Shown here in pieces: positions 9,541-18,244 of a stretch of 58,378 bases of DNA (position 1 is its first letter; the number at the start of each line of letters is the position of its first letter). Below the pieces are notes generated by a model. It made no database searches. It worked only from the letters and a program-made list of their open reading frames with translations, and was not told the origin of the DNA. The position numbers and the translations under genes were made by a program. This DNA comes from Bradyrhizobium sp. JYMT SZCCT0180 (GTDB taxonomy: Bacteria > Pseudomonadota > Alphaproteobacteria > Rhizobiales > Xanthobacteraceae), in NCBI RefSeq assembly GCF_018130165.1, contig NZ_JAFCLZ010000039.1, positions 1 through 58,378 of the forward strand. Reading direction: 5' to 3'.

Positions 9541-10068
9541 ATGGATGTGCTGGATCGGTCGATTGGCAAACTTTGCCTCGCGTTGGTATCCTTGGCATGT
9601 GTGTTGCTGTTTGGGATGATGCTGGCCATTTGCGTTGACGTATTCCTTCGCAACGTGGCCGTGCCCGGGATGCCCCGAGGGTTTGCCTTGGCCAGCGACT
9701 TGTCTGAGTCTGCGATCTATCTGATGACCTTGCTGGTGGCGCCATATCTGTTGCGAAGCGGTCGCCATATCCGGATTGATCTCCTGCTCCACATGGTGCC
9801 GGCGCGGATCGGCTGGCTGATGGAGTTGCTTGCTGCCTGCGCGATGCTCGTTTGTTGCCTCGCGATTGTCTGGTACGGCTTCATTGTTACCGCGCGCAGT
9901 GCGGGCAGCGACGCCATGCTCATCAAGACCGTCGTCTATCCGGAGTGGTGGAGCCTGGCGCCGCTGCCGTGTGTGTTCGTGCTGTTGTCGCTCGAGGCGA
10001 TCTTCCGGCTGCGAAGCCTTCTCGACGGACCTCGGCAGCCGCGCAACGAGCAGGTGTCGGTGTCATGA
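9541..10068 (+). CDS. dctQ: TRAP transporter small membrane subunit (DctQ family)
   Basis: The 175-residue protein has four predicted membrane helices (about residues 14-36, 55-75, 94-117 and 136-157), as usual for DctQ. The characteristic segment RSGRHIRIDLLLHMVP lies after helix 2. It starts 35 bases after the binding-protein gene, and its TGA overlaps the start of the large subunit in an ATGA arrangement, which indicates translational coupling. It forms the membrane complex with the DctM protein. Identification rests on topology, the motif and gene order. Confidence 0.85.
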   Translation: MDVLDRSIGKLCLALVSLACVLLFGMMLAICVDVFLRNVAVPGMPRGFALASDLSESAIYLMTLLVAPYLLRSGRHIRIDLLLHMVPARIGWLMELLAACAMLVCCLAIVWYGFIVTARSAGSDAMLIKTVVYPEWWSLAPLPCVFVLLSLEAIFRLRSLLDGPRQPRNEQVSVS

Positions 10069-11378
10069 TGAGTTGGGAAGCGGCCGCCTGGTTGCTGCTA
10101 GGCGGATCAACCGTTCTGATGTTCGCCGGACTGCCGGTCGGCTTCGCGTTTCTCCTCATCAATCTGATCGGAGCTTTCCTCTTTATGGCCGGTGAAGCCG
10201 GCCTGTCCCAGCTCGTGCGCAGCTCGGTCTCCTCGATCACCACGTTCTCCCTGACGCCGATTCCGCTCTTTGTCCTGATGGGCGAAGTGCTTTTTCACAC
10301 CGGTTTGGCGGTCAAGGTCATCGACGGCATCGAGAGGGTTATCAAGCACGTCCCGGGCAGACTTGCGGTGGTCGCGGTCGTGGCGGGAACCGTGTTCAGC
10401 GCGATTTCGGGTTCGACCATCGCAACGACGGCGATGCTCGGCAGCCTGATGGTGCCGATCATGCTGTCGAGGGGCTATCATCCCACGATGGCAACGGGCC
10501 CCATCATGGCGATCGGCGCGGTCGATATGCTGATTCCGCCGAGCGCCCTTGCCGTTCTGTTGGGGAGTCTCTCCGGCATTTCGATCTCCAAGCTCCTCAT
10601 CGGGGGAGTTATGCCGGGCATCATTCTTTCGGTTCTCTTCGTCGGTTGGATTATCCTGCGCACGTTGTTCAAGCCGGAATTGGCGCCCGATAGCGATTTC
10701 AAGGAATACAGCGGATGGGCGAGGTTCAGTCCGCTCGTCCTCTATGTGGTGCCGCTGGTTTCGATCTTCGGGCTTGTCGTCGGTGCGATGGTGGCCGGCT
10801 GGGCAACGCCGACGGAGTCTGCTGCGATCGGCGCTTTCGCGACGATCGTCCTCGCGGGAGTCTACCGAGCGTTGACGCCGAAAGTTCTGTGGCAATCCCT
10901 GCATGGCACGGTGCTTATTTCCGGGATGATTCTCTTCATCATCATCGGAGCAACGACCTTTTCTCAAATACTGTCGTTTTCCGGCGCCACGAATGGCATC
11001 GTCAACATCATCACGCAAAGCGGGCTTTCGGCCAACGCTCTCGTCATCGTCATGTTGTTGATCCTGATCGCGCTCGGCGTCTTCATCGATCAGGTCAGCA
11101 TGATGCTGATCACGCTTCCCATCTTCATGCCGCTGGTGAACTCACTTGCGATCGACCCGGTGTGGTTTGGGGTGCTGTTCCTGATCTGCATGCAACTGGG
11201 AATGCTGCTGCCGCCCCACGGCCTGTTGCTGATGACGATGAAGGGGGTGACGCCGCCTCAAGTATCGATGGGGCATATCTTCCAGGCGGTCGTGCCATAC
11301 CTCGTCATCAGCATAGCAGTTCTCGCGCTGGTCTATCTCGTGCCTGGAGTGGCGACCTGGATGACGAAGGCGTTGTAA
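10065..11378 (+). CDS. dctM: TRAP transporter large permease subunit (DctM family)
   Basis: The start is the ATG at 10065, overlapping the DctQ stop by 4 bases; an upstream in-frame extension would run through the DctQ gene and is rejected. The 437-residue product is highly hydrophobic with about a dozen membrane helices. It carries DctM signatures: ALLLGSTVLMFAGLPVG-like N-terminus, FSAISGSTIATTAMLGS in the first half and GWATPTESAAIGAF in the middle. It is the sodium-coupled transport channel of the system formed with the two preceding genes. No gene follows closely; the next coding region is on the other strand. Confidence 0.88.
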   Translation: MMSWEAAAWLLLGGSTVLMFAGLPVGFAFLLINLIGAFLFMAGEAGLSQLVRSSVSSITTFSLTPIPLFVLMGEVLFHTGLAVKVIDGIERVIKHVPGRLAVVAVVAGTVFSAISGSTIATTAMLGSLMVPIMLSRGYHPTMATGPIMAIGAVDMLIPPSALAVLLGSLSGISISKLLIGGVMPGIILSVLFVGWIILRTLFKPELAPDSDFKEYSGWARFSPLVLYVVPLVSIFGLVVGAMVAGWATPTESAAIGAFATIVLAGVYRALTPKVLWQSLHGTVLISGMILFIIIGATTFSQILSFSGATNGIVNIITQSGLSANALVIVMLLILIALGVFIDQVSMMLITLPIFMPLVNSLAIDPVWFGVLFLICMQLGMLLPPHGLLLMTMKGVTPPQVSMGHIFQAVVPYLVISIAVLALVYLVPGVATWMTKAL

Positions 11379-11414
11379 CGCATGAGACCTGGCAGGGTAC
11401 CGGCAAAGGATCGT

Positions 11415-11432
11415 CCTGGCCGCATCGCCAGG
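11415..11432 (+). terminator. Weak hairpin after first TRAP operon
   Basis: CCTGGC and GCCAGG form a perfect 6-bp inverted repeat with a 6-base loop, 37 bases after the DctM stop. No real T-run follows, so an intrinsic terminator is only possible. It could simply stabilise the 3' end of the operon transcript. Confidence 0.3.
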
Positions 11433-11548
11433 CTCCCTTGGTTTAAGCGAAACGCAACATGACCGATTGGGTATACTCAAGAAGGATTACTGAGTTCCCT
11501 CGATTTCGGCGGTGTGATTGTTGAGGACGACAATGGTCCCGCTACGGC

Positions 11549-11860
11549 TCAGCGCCGGACAGCGGTTTCCAGGAACTCCTGCACCGAGAGCGGCACCTCA
11601 TCGAATTCAGGAAAGCGCCGGCGCAACTCGTCGGCAATATCCACCGTGACGTCGCGCGACCAGCCCTCGGCTGTATTGAAGGCGACGATCCGCACCGGAT
11701 GGCTAAACTGGTCTTCCAGGAGACGGCGGATGACAGCCTCGCGGTCGGTGCCTTCCTCGTCTGCCTCGCACCAGGCGCGTCCGAGCCTGCCAAAATCGTT
11801 TAGCACGAGATAGATGTCGTGATCGCCGCGATGGGGCACGATGGACGGGGAGCGAGGCAT
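11549..11860 (-). CDS. Hypothetical protein, 103 aa
   Basis: The start chosen is the ATG at 11860 because a GGGAG ribosome-binding match lies 9 bases upstream; an in-frame start at 11878 is less well placed. The protein is soluble and acidic. It has a beta-like N-terminus (HDIYLVLNDFGRLGRAW), a central stretch EGTDREAVIRRLLEDQF that looks helical, and RIVAFNTAEGWSRDVTVDIADELRRRF near the C-terminus. I do not recognise a named domain. It faces the TRAP operon convergently. Codon use and composition look native to the chromosome. Confidence 0.7.
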   Translation of the reverse strand: MPRSPSIVPHRGDHDIYLVLNDFGRLGRAWCEADEEGTDREAVIRRLLEDQFSHPVRIVAFNTAEGWSRDVTVDIADELRRRFPEFDEVPLSVQEFLETAVRR

Positions 11861-12502
11861 GCGGAGTAACTCCCGCAAAAAAAGGGTATGGAACCTTACC
11901 CTGTTGCAATCCTCTGTGTTTGGAAAATTCGAGGTAAATCAAACGGATGATAGATGAGGGGGCGACCCGAGCCTATGCTCACGCCGCTGGGCTTTCAGCG
12001 CATCTGGTCCAGCAAGCCTTGGCCTCAGCTCGCAAGCCTCCGAGCTGGGGCTTTTTCCTTCCATGAACAGTGGCGCCGCCCTGAGCGTTTCCAGAGCCTG
12101 AGGTGCCAAAACGACTTCGGTTGCTGAAGTCCCGGTGACGACAACCACGCATCGCGATGAGCGGTAGTGTCGGCTGCCTGATCTTTTTCGATGGCCTTCG
12201 CAGCAGAGGCCGGCATCGTCGCAGCCTGGGCTCCAGCCGTGCCGGCTCGGCTTCGATGTTTCTCGCGATCATCGCCATCGCAAGGCGCCTAGCACTGCAA
12301 ACGACGCAGAGCAGTGCTTCCATTTTATGAGGGAAGATCCTGTCCTTGTGCCTTTCGCGTAACACTCGCCAGGAAAGAAGTCTGAGGACACTTGTGCGGG
12401 GTGTCCGTTGCTCGATCGTTACCTAAATCTGCGACCTAAGATTCGAACGGTTGCGGAGCAAGGCCTGGCGAGGGCCACTCCGAAAGAGCAGGCAAGCAGA
12501 GC
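11861..12502. other. Long intergenic region between the 103-aa gene and the porin gene
   Basis: No convincing gene was found in these 642 bases. The left end carries the leader of the minus-strand gene, with a pyrimidine/purine-rich patch near 11875-11900; the right end is the leader of the porin gene. A terminator-like hairpin lies at 12023-12055. Open frames on both strands here show no third-position C/G bias and no clear ribosome binding sites. The region may carry the porin promoter and a small untranslated RNA, but that is inference. Confidence 0.4.
12023..12055 (+). terminator. Intrinsic-terminator-like hairpin
   Basis: CCTCAGCTCG pairs with CGAGCTGGGG (10 bp with one G-T pair) around an 8-base loop, followed at once by CTTTTT. 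This is the best intrinsic-terminator shape seen in the window. No annotated plus-strand gene lies upstream within 640 bases, so it may end a small RNA or long TRAP readthrough. Confidence 0.45.
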
Positions 12503-14020
12503 ATGAAGATATTCAACAGCACGGTTCTTGGCACGGCAGCATGTCTTGTCGCCTTCAGCGGAGCCCAGGCGGCGGATCTTCCAGTCAAGGCCAAGGCGGT
12601 CGAATATGTCAGGATCTGCTCGCTTTATGGAAACGGCTTCTACTTCATCCCAGGTACCGACACCTGTATCAAGCTCGGCGGTTACATGCGCGCCGATGTC
12701 ACCTTCAACGGCGGCGGCATTCAGGGCACCCCGGCCTGGAGTGGCCTGGCGGGTCAAAAAAGCCGGCTGAGCAACTATTATTTCGCTCGCGCCCGCGAAA
12801 ACCTCAACGTCGACACCCGCACCGCGACCGAATACGGCGTGGTCCGTACCTACTTCGATGTGAATTTTTCCTGGACCACAGGTACCTATGCCGCTGCCGC
12901 CGCTGGTGGCGTCGGTGGCACCACGTACTCTGCGTCGCCGCTTAACCAAGCCGACGGCGCTACCTCAGGCGGCGGGTTCGGCGTCAACTTCGCGTTCATC
13001 CAGTTCGCCGGCTTCACGATCGGCAGGGCGGTATCGATGTTCGACGCACCCTTCGCCGGCTATCCCGCCAACATCACTGACGCGCTCCTCGGCGGCCACT
13101 CCGATCAAACCGGCGTGAACCAGTTTTCCTATACGGCCGATTTCGGTCAGGGCATTAGCGGTACAGTCTCGCTGCAGGATCAGGTCACCTACTACCAGAC
13201 CAATTTGTGGAACGCGTCGGGCCTCACTGCGGCCGGCTTCGCGGCCGGCGCCTATGGCGTCAATAATTTCGGCGGCACGCGGTCTCCCGACATCGTCGGC
13301 ATGCTTCGCGTCGATCAGGCCTGGGGCATGTTCCAGGCCTCGGTAGCCGCGCACGACATCAACGCGGGCTACTACGGCCCGGCGGAAACCTCAGGCCATC
13401 CCAGCAACAAGTGGGGCTGGGCCGGTCAGTTGGCCATGACGATCAAGAACCTGCCGACCGGCAAGGGCGACGACATCGATATTTCATTCGGCTATTCGGA
13501 CGGTGCCAGCCGTTACGTCTGGCAGAGTCTGGTCGCACCCACCGTCGCGATGTATGGCAGCAGCGGCCTGGCTGGCGCTTACCAAGGCCTGAGTATTGGG
13601 GGTGTGTCTGACGGCATTTTCACGACCGGCAATGGGATCGAGACGACCAAACTGTGGGGCTTTCGTACTGGTTACACGCACAACTGGAACAGCCAGTGGA
13701 ATTCAGCGCTGTTCGGCTCCTACACGTCGGTCAGCTACAATGCCACGGCAAGAGGTTATATCTGCGCCACCGTCGCCACCTTCCTGACACCCGGCTCGAC
13801 CTGCAATCCGAACTTCAACGTCGCGCAGATCGGCACCAACACGCGCTGGTCCCCGGTGAAAAACCTCACCTTCACGGGTGAGCTGATGTACACGCATGTG
13901 GATCAGCAATATTCCGGCCTCGCCGCCTTGCCGGCCGTCAGTGTCAAGCCGGCAGCCCTGTACGAACTCAAGGACCAGGGCACATTGTCACTCGCCTTCC
14001 GCGCCCAGCGTAACTGGTAG
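12503..14020 (+). CDS. Outer-membrane porin, alphaproteobacterial Porin_2-like
   Basis: The 505-residue product has a signal peptide (LGTAACLVAFSGAQAA, cleavage near residue 23). The mature start ADLPVKAKAVEYVRICSLYG leads into CIKLGGYMRADVTF, a pattern typical of porins of Bradyrhizobium and Rhizobium relatives. The rest alternates aromatic and small residues as expected for a beta-barrel and ends in an aromatic residue after SLAFRAQRNW, fitting the C-terminal signal for outer-membrane insertion. It forms a passive channel for small hydrophilic solutes. Its length matches the family (about 490-530). It stands alone with a long leader and converges with the LysR gene, whose stop lies 8 bases away. 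Confidence 0.9.
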   Translation: MKIFNSTVLGTAACLVAFSGAQAADLPVKAKAVEYVRICSLYGNGFYFIPGTDTCIKLGGYMRADVTFNGGGIQGTPAWSGLAGQKSRLSNYYFARARENLNVDTRTATEYGVVRTYFDVNFSWTTGTYAAAAAGGVGGTTYSASPLNQADGATSGGGFGVNFAFIQFAGFTIGRAVSMFDAPFAGYPANITDALLGGHSDQTGVNQFSYTADFGQGISGTVSLQDQVTYYQTNLWNASGLTAAGFAAGAYGVNNFGGTRSPDIVGMLRVDQAWGMFQASVAAHDINAGYYGPAETSGHPSNKWGWAGQLAMTIKNLPTGKGDDIDISFGYSDGASRYVWQSLVAPTVAMYGSSGLAGAYQGLSIGGVSDGIFTTGNGIETTKLWGFRTGYTHNWNSQWNSALFGSYTSVSYNATARGYICATVATFLTPGSTCNPNFNVAQIGTNTRWSPVKNLTFTGELMYTHVDQQYSGLAALPAVSVKPAALYELKDQGTLSLAFRAQRNW

Positions 14021-14027
14021 GACGGGC

Positions 14028-14939
14028 CTATGCTTGCGGCGGGTTGCTCATCTCGCTGAGCGCCTGCCGCACGGCTTCCACCAGGTCCAGGGCCACCGGC
14101 GAGGGACTGCGCTGCGGCGGGAACACCGCGGCGAATTCGAAATCGATCCGCGGCAGGAAAGGCCGGGCCACGACGCCCCGGTTCTCGAACTCCTGCGCCG
14201 TGAACGGGTCGCAGATCGCGACGCCAAGTCCGGATGACACCAGCCCGCACATGATTTCCGAGAGGCTGGTCTCGACCCGGAGAACCCGGCGGACATCGTC
14301 GCGATTGAAAGCCTGGTCGATCAGATGCCGGCCGGTCGATCCCGACGTCAGGGACACGAAGGTCTCGCCTTCGAAATCGCGCGGCTGCAGCGTGGCCTTG
14401 GCTGCGAGCCGGTGTCCGGTTGGCAGAACGGCGACGCGGGCCGGCGCCGGCAACCGTACGCTCGACAATCCCGCATGGGCGATCGGCACTTCGGCGAAGC
14501 CGATGTCACATTGGTTGTTCAACACCCAGTCGACCACAATCGGTGAGATCACGCCGAAGAACGACAGATTGAGGTTCGGCCGCTCCATCAGGAAGCGCCC
14601 GGACAGCCTCGGCAGATAGCCGTTGGACAGCGCCGGCAGGGCCGCGATCCGCAGCGTGCCGGTCCGGCGGCTGCGGATTTCTTCGGCTGCCGCCGTGATC
14701 CGCTCGAGACCGACAAAGGACCGTTCGACCTCCATGTAGAGCGCCGTCGCGGCAGCCCTCGGCACCAGTCCGGTGCCGCGCTTGTCGAACAGCTCCATTT
14801 TCAGCAGCGCCTGGAAGTCGCGCAGCAACCGGCTGACGGCCGGCTGCGTCACAGCCATCAGCTTTGCCGCTTCCGTCACGCTGCCCGTCAGCATCATCGC
14901 GCGGAAGGCTTCGACCTGCCGCGAATTGATCCGCGCCAT
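14028..14939 (-). CDS. LysR-family transcriptional regulator of the divergent opine-type operon
   Basis: The 303-residue protein (ATG 14939) has an N-terminal winged helix with INSRQVEAFRAMMLTGSV and TEAAKLMAVTQPAVSRLLRDF as recognition region, then a LysR substrate-binding domain (about residues 90-295). ATG at 14954 is also possible. The N-terminus resembles the OccR/NocR opine-regulator branch, which is an impression, not a search result. It is divergent from the ABC importer/oxidase operon starting at 15192, separated by about 250 bases, the usual arrangement for a LysR protein controlling its neighbours in response to their substrate. Confidence 0.88.
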   Translation of the reverse strand: MARINSRQVEAFRAMMLTGSVTEAAKLMAVTQPAVSRLLRDFQALLKMELFDKRGTGLVPRAAATALYMEVERSFVGLERITAAAEEIRSRRTGTLRIAALPALSNGYLPRLSGRFLMERPNLNLSFFGVISPIVVDWVLNNQCDIGFAEVPIAHAGLSSVRLPAPARVAVLPTGHRLAAKATLQPRDFEGETFVSLTSGSTGRHLIDQAFNRDDVRRVLRVETSLSEIMCGLVSSGLGVAICDPFTAQEFENRGVVARPFLPRIDFEFAAVFPPQRSPSPVALDLVEAVRQALSEMSNPPQA

Positions 14940-15191
14940 CTTCTCTCCATCCATAATATTCCGGCATGAAGAGGGTGCCATTATTAATTGGACGACGAAA
15001 GCGTGGATTGCGATCTTTTTCATCAAGGTTGGAGGTAGCTGATTTTTTGGGCGACGTCGGTCGGGAGCGGACCGGTGAAGGCCAAATCTGCGCGCGGGTC
15101 CGACATAGCATCGTACCGCGGTACCGACAGGCGGTCAGAAGAGGATGCGCTCCGGGTGTCACCCAGCAAACGGATATGGAGATCGATCGAT

Positions 15192-16226
15192 ATGAAGCAT
15201 CTCGCCCTTATCGGAGCCGTCAGCATTGCCGCGATCGCCTTAGCCCCGTCGGCGGGTTTGGCGCAGCAGAAGACGCTCTATGTCGCCGGTTACGGCGGCT
15301 CGTTTGAGAAGACGATCCGCGACGAGGTCATCCCGGCGTTCGAAAAGGCGAACGGCGTCAAGGTCGAATATGTCGCCGGCAACTCGACAGACACGCTCGC
15401 CAAGCTGCAAGCGCAGAAGGGTAACCAGCAGATCGACGTGGCGATCGTCGATGACGGTCCGATGTACCAGGCCATCCAGCTCGGCTTCTGCGGCAAGCTC
15501 GAAGGGCTTCCTGCCGATATCTACGACGCCGCACGCTTCAAGGACGACCGCGCGGTTGGCATTGGTCTGGTCGCAACCGGCCTGATGTACAATACCAAAA
15601 TCTTCGCGGAGAAGGGCTGGGCGCCGCCGACCTCCTGGAACGATCTGAAGGATCCAAAGTACCAGAAGCAGCTGGTCATTCCGCCGATCAACAATACCTA
15701 CGGCCTGCACACCTTGCTGATGCTCGCCCGGATGAATGGTGGCAGCGAGGCCAATGTCGACGCCGGCTTCAAGATCATCAAGGCTGACGTCAATCCCAAC
15801 GTGCTGGCCTATGAGCCTTCGCCGGGCAAGATGACCGAGCTGTTCCAGTCCGGCCAGGCCGTGTTGGCCGTGTGGGGCACGGCCCGGGTCCAGAGCTTCG
15901 CCAACACCGGCTTCCCTGTCGACTTCGTCTATCCGAAGGAAGGTGCGGCCACGTTGCTGACGACCGCCTGTCCGATCACCAAGCCGAACGCATCGCCGCT
16001 TGCATCGGCATTCGTCAAGACGCTGCTCGAGCCGAAAATACAGCTCGTGCTGCTGAAGGACTACGGCTACGGCCCGGTATTGAAATCGGTCGTGGTCCCG
16101 CCGGAACTCGGCAAGATGGCGCCGATCGGCGAGCGCGCCGCGAAACTCTATACGCCCGACTGGACCGTCATCAACGACAAGCGCGAGGAATGGACCAAGC
16201 GCTGGAATCGCGAGGTCGAGCGCTGA
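15192..16226 (+). CDS. ABC transporter substrate-binding protein (PotD/polyamine-opine type)
   Basis: ATG 15192 is chosen because it directly precedes a Sec signal peptide (MKHLALIGAVSIAAIALA, cleavage after GLAQ); longer in-frame starts lack one. The 344-residue product has the periplasmic binding fold with KTLYVAGYGGSFEKTIRDEV at the mature N-terminus and GLVATGLMYNTKIF in the hinge region, as in spermidine/putrescine-type and mannopine-type binding proteins. It is the first gene of an eight-gene run to 23428. Substrate (inference): a cationic or amino-acid-derived compound that the downstream FAD oxidases attack. Confidence 0.88.
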   Translation: MKHLALIGAVSIAAIALAPSAGLAQQKTLYVAGYGGSFEKTIRDEVIPAFEKANGVKVEYVAGNSTDTLAKLQAQKGNQQIDVAIVDDGPMYQAIQLGFCGKLEGLPADIYDAARFKDDRAVGIGLVATGLMYNTKIFAEKGWAPPTSWNDLKDPKYQKQLVIPPINNTYGLHTLLMLARMNGGSEANVDAGFKIIKADVNPNVLAYEPSPGKMTELFQSGQAVLAVWGTARVQSFANTGFPVDFVYPKEGAATLLTTACPITKPNASPLASAFVKTLLEPKIQLVLLKDYGYGPVLKSVVVPPELGKMAPIGERAAKLYTPDWTVINDKREEWTKRWNREVER

Positions 16227-16322
16227 GTTAAGACTCGGCGGCGGACACGATTTCGGCGATGGTCCGGCGCGACGCCGCAGGCCCATCGTCGCGCTTTGCC
16301 ACAGCAGCACCCGGAAGCATCC

Positions 16323-17366
16323 ATGTCCTTTCTTGAGCTCGAGCGTGTCGCAAAACAGTTCGGCACGCAGACTGTGGTCGATGACTTCAGTCTGACCGTC
16401 GGCAAGGGCGAGTTCGTCTCCTTCCTCGGTCCGTCGGGCTGCGGCAAGACCACGACGCTGCAGATGATCGCGGGTTTCCTCGATCCCTCGCGCGGAGCGA
16501 TCCGGCTCGAGGGACACGACCTGACCGTGGTGCAGCCGGCCAAACGGGGGCTCGGCATCGTATTCCAGAGCTATGCACTGTTCCCGCATATGACGGCGGC
16601 CGAGAACGTCGCCTTTGGCCTCGAGATGCGGCGCGTGCCGCGGTCCGAGTGCCGCGAGCGCGTTCGCGCCACGCTGGCGATGGTCGGGCTCGCCGGCTAC
16701 GAAGAGCGTTACCCGCGGCGGATGTCCGGCGGTCAGCAGCAACGCGTCGCGCTTGCCCGCGCGCTCGTGATCCGGCCGAGCGTGCTGTTGCTCGACGAGC
16801 CGCTGTCGAACCTCGACGCCAAGCTGCGCGAGGAGATGCAGATCGAGCTGCGCCAGATCCAGCGAAATCTCGGCACCACCACGATCCTCGTCACCCACGA
16901 CCAGAACGAGGCGATGTCGCTGTCCGACCGGATTGTGGTGATGAGCCAGGGCCGCATCGAGCAGATCGGAACGCCGCAGGAGACCTACGAGCGGCCGGCG
17001 TCCGCCTTCGTGTCCCAGTTCCTCGGCAAGACCAATGACTTCGCGGCGACCATCGACCGGACCGCCACGCCGGGGCGGCTGATCGCGGGTTCCTGGAGCG
17101 CGCCGGCACCGGCTGGCCTTGCAGGTCCGGTGACGATCAGCATCCGCCCCGAGCGGATCGGCTTCTGTGACGCCGGGCTCGCGGCGAAGATCGTCACCCG
17201 CATCTTCCAGGGCAATCACTGGCTGTTCCAGTGCGAGAGCGAATGTGGCGCGGTGATCGTGATCCGCCAGAACGACGGCCAGCCGCAGCCCGCGGAGGGC
17301 GAGGCCGTTCGGCTCGCCTGGCGGCCGGAAGACATGAGCCTGCGCCGCGCCGGAGATGCCGCATGA
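16323..17366 (+). CDS. ABC transporter ATP-binding protein (PotA-like)
   Basis: The 347-residue ATPase has Walker A GPSGCGKTT, Q-loop FQSYALF, signature MSGGQQQRVALAR, Walker B VLLLDEPLSNLD and the H-loop VTHDQNEAM, with a C-terminal TOBE-like domain (about residues 245-340). ATG 16323 is preferred over an upstream in-frame start since family members begin at MSFLELERV. The stop overlaps the first permease start by 4 bases (ATGA), so translation is probably coupled. It powers the importer with the binding protein upstream and the two permeases downstream. Confidence 0.92.
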   Translation: MSFLELERVAKQFGTQTVVDDFSLTVGKGEFVSFLGPSGCGKTTTLQMIAGFLDPSRGAIRLEGHDLTVVQPAKRGLGIVFQSYALFPHMTAAENVAFGLEMRRVPRSECRERVRATLAMVGLAGYEERYPRRMSGGQQQRVALARALVIRPSVLLLDEPLSNLDAKLREEMQIELRQIQRNLGTTTILVTHDQNEAMSLSDRIVVMSQGRIEQIGTPQETYERPASAFVSQFLGKTNDFAATIDRTATPGRLIAGSWSAPAPAGLAGPVTISIRPERIGFCDAGLAAKIVTRIFQGNHWLFQCESECGAVIVIRQNDGQPQPAEGEAVRLAWRPEDMSLRRAGDAA

Positions 17367-18244
17367 GCGCGGCACCTGCGACGGACGGACGCGATGCGCG
17401 CACGGCGTGGCTCCTGACCGCGCCCGCGCTGATGCTGTTCGTCGGCGTTCTGGTGATTCCGCTCGCCATGACGGTGATGCTCTCGTTCCACGACTGGGGC
17501 CAGTACAAGGGCATCGAGCCGGTCTTCATCCTGAAGAACTGGCACGAGGTCGCGACCGATCCGTATTTTGCCGAGATGTTCTGGCGGACGTTCCGCATCG
17601 CGCTGCTGACGACGCTGATCACCGCCGTGCTCGGTGCGCCGGAGGCCTACATCCTCAACCGGATGAGCGGACGCTGGAAGAGCTTCTTCCTGCTGGTGAT
17701 CCTTGGCCCGTTGCTGATCTCCGTGGTGGCGCGCACGCTCGGCTGGGCGCTGCTGTTCGGCGGCAATAACGGCCTCGTCAACAAGCTGCTGATGTCGCTC
17801 GGGCTGATCGGCTCGCCGCTGCCTTTCATGTTCACCGAGACCGGCGTCGTCATCGCACTCGCGCATGTGATGATGCCGTTCATGGTGCTGTCGGTCTGGG
17901 CCGCGCTGCAGCGCGTCGACCCGCAGATCGAGAACGCCGCGCTGTCGCTCGGCGCCGGCCCGTTCACGATCATCCGCCGCATCGTGTTGCCGCAGATCAT
18001 GCCGGGCGTGTTGTCGGGCGCGATCATCGTGTTCTCGCTTTCCGCCAGCGCTTTCGCGACGCCCGCCATCATCGGTGGCCGCCGGCTCAAGGTTGCGGCG
18101 ACGCTCGCCTATGACGAGTTCCTCAACACGCTGAACTGGCCGCTCGGTGCGGCGGTGGCGGTGCTGCTGCTGGTGGCGCTGGTGCTGATCGTCGTCGGCA
18201 GCAACGCGCTGATCGAGCGGCGCTATGCCGAGGTGTTCCGATGA
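17363..18244 (+). CDS. ABC transporter permease 1 (PotB-like)
   Basis: The 293-residue protein has six predicted membrane helices and the inner-membrane EAA motif near LSLGAGPFTIIRRIVLPQIMP, which couples to the ATPase. It starts within the ATPase stop codon and its own stop overlaps the next permease start, so the three genes are tightly coupled. An upstream in-frame extension through the ATPase gene is rejected. It forms the heterodimeric channel with the second permease. Confidence 0.9.
   Translation: MSAAPATDGRDARTAWLLTAPALMLFVGVLVIPLAMTVMLSFHDWGQYKGIEPVFILKNWHEVATDPYFAEMFWRTFRIALLTTLITAVLGAPEAYILNRMSGRWKSFFLLVILGPLLISVVARTLGWALLFGGNNGLVNKLLMSLGLIGSPLPFMFTETGVVIALAHVMMPFMVLSVWAALQRVDPQIENAALSLGAGPFTIIRRIVLPQIMPGVLSGAIIVFSLSASAFATPAIIGGRRLKVAATLAYDEFLNTLNWPLGAAVAVLLLVALVLIVVGSNALIERRYAEVFR

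Noticed and set aside
11947..12066. Short plus-strand frame (39 codons) spanning the hairpin at 12023
   Set aside because: GAGG is 12 bases from the ATG, third-position bias is weak, and the hairpin with T-run explains the sequence better as an RNA end.
11979..12365. Minus-strand frame of 128 codons in the long intergenic region
   Set aside because: No ribosome binding site or coherent composition; treated as non-coding.
15240..17375. Minus-strand open frame of about 710 codons opposite the ABC transporter genes
   Set aside because: The plus strand encodes a complete binding protein and ATPase with all motifs; the minus frame has no recognisable domain.
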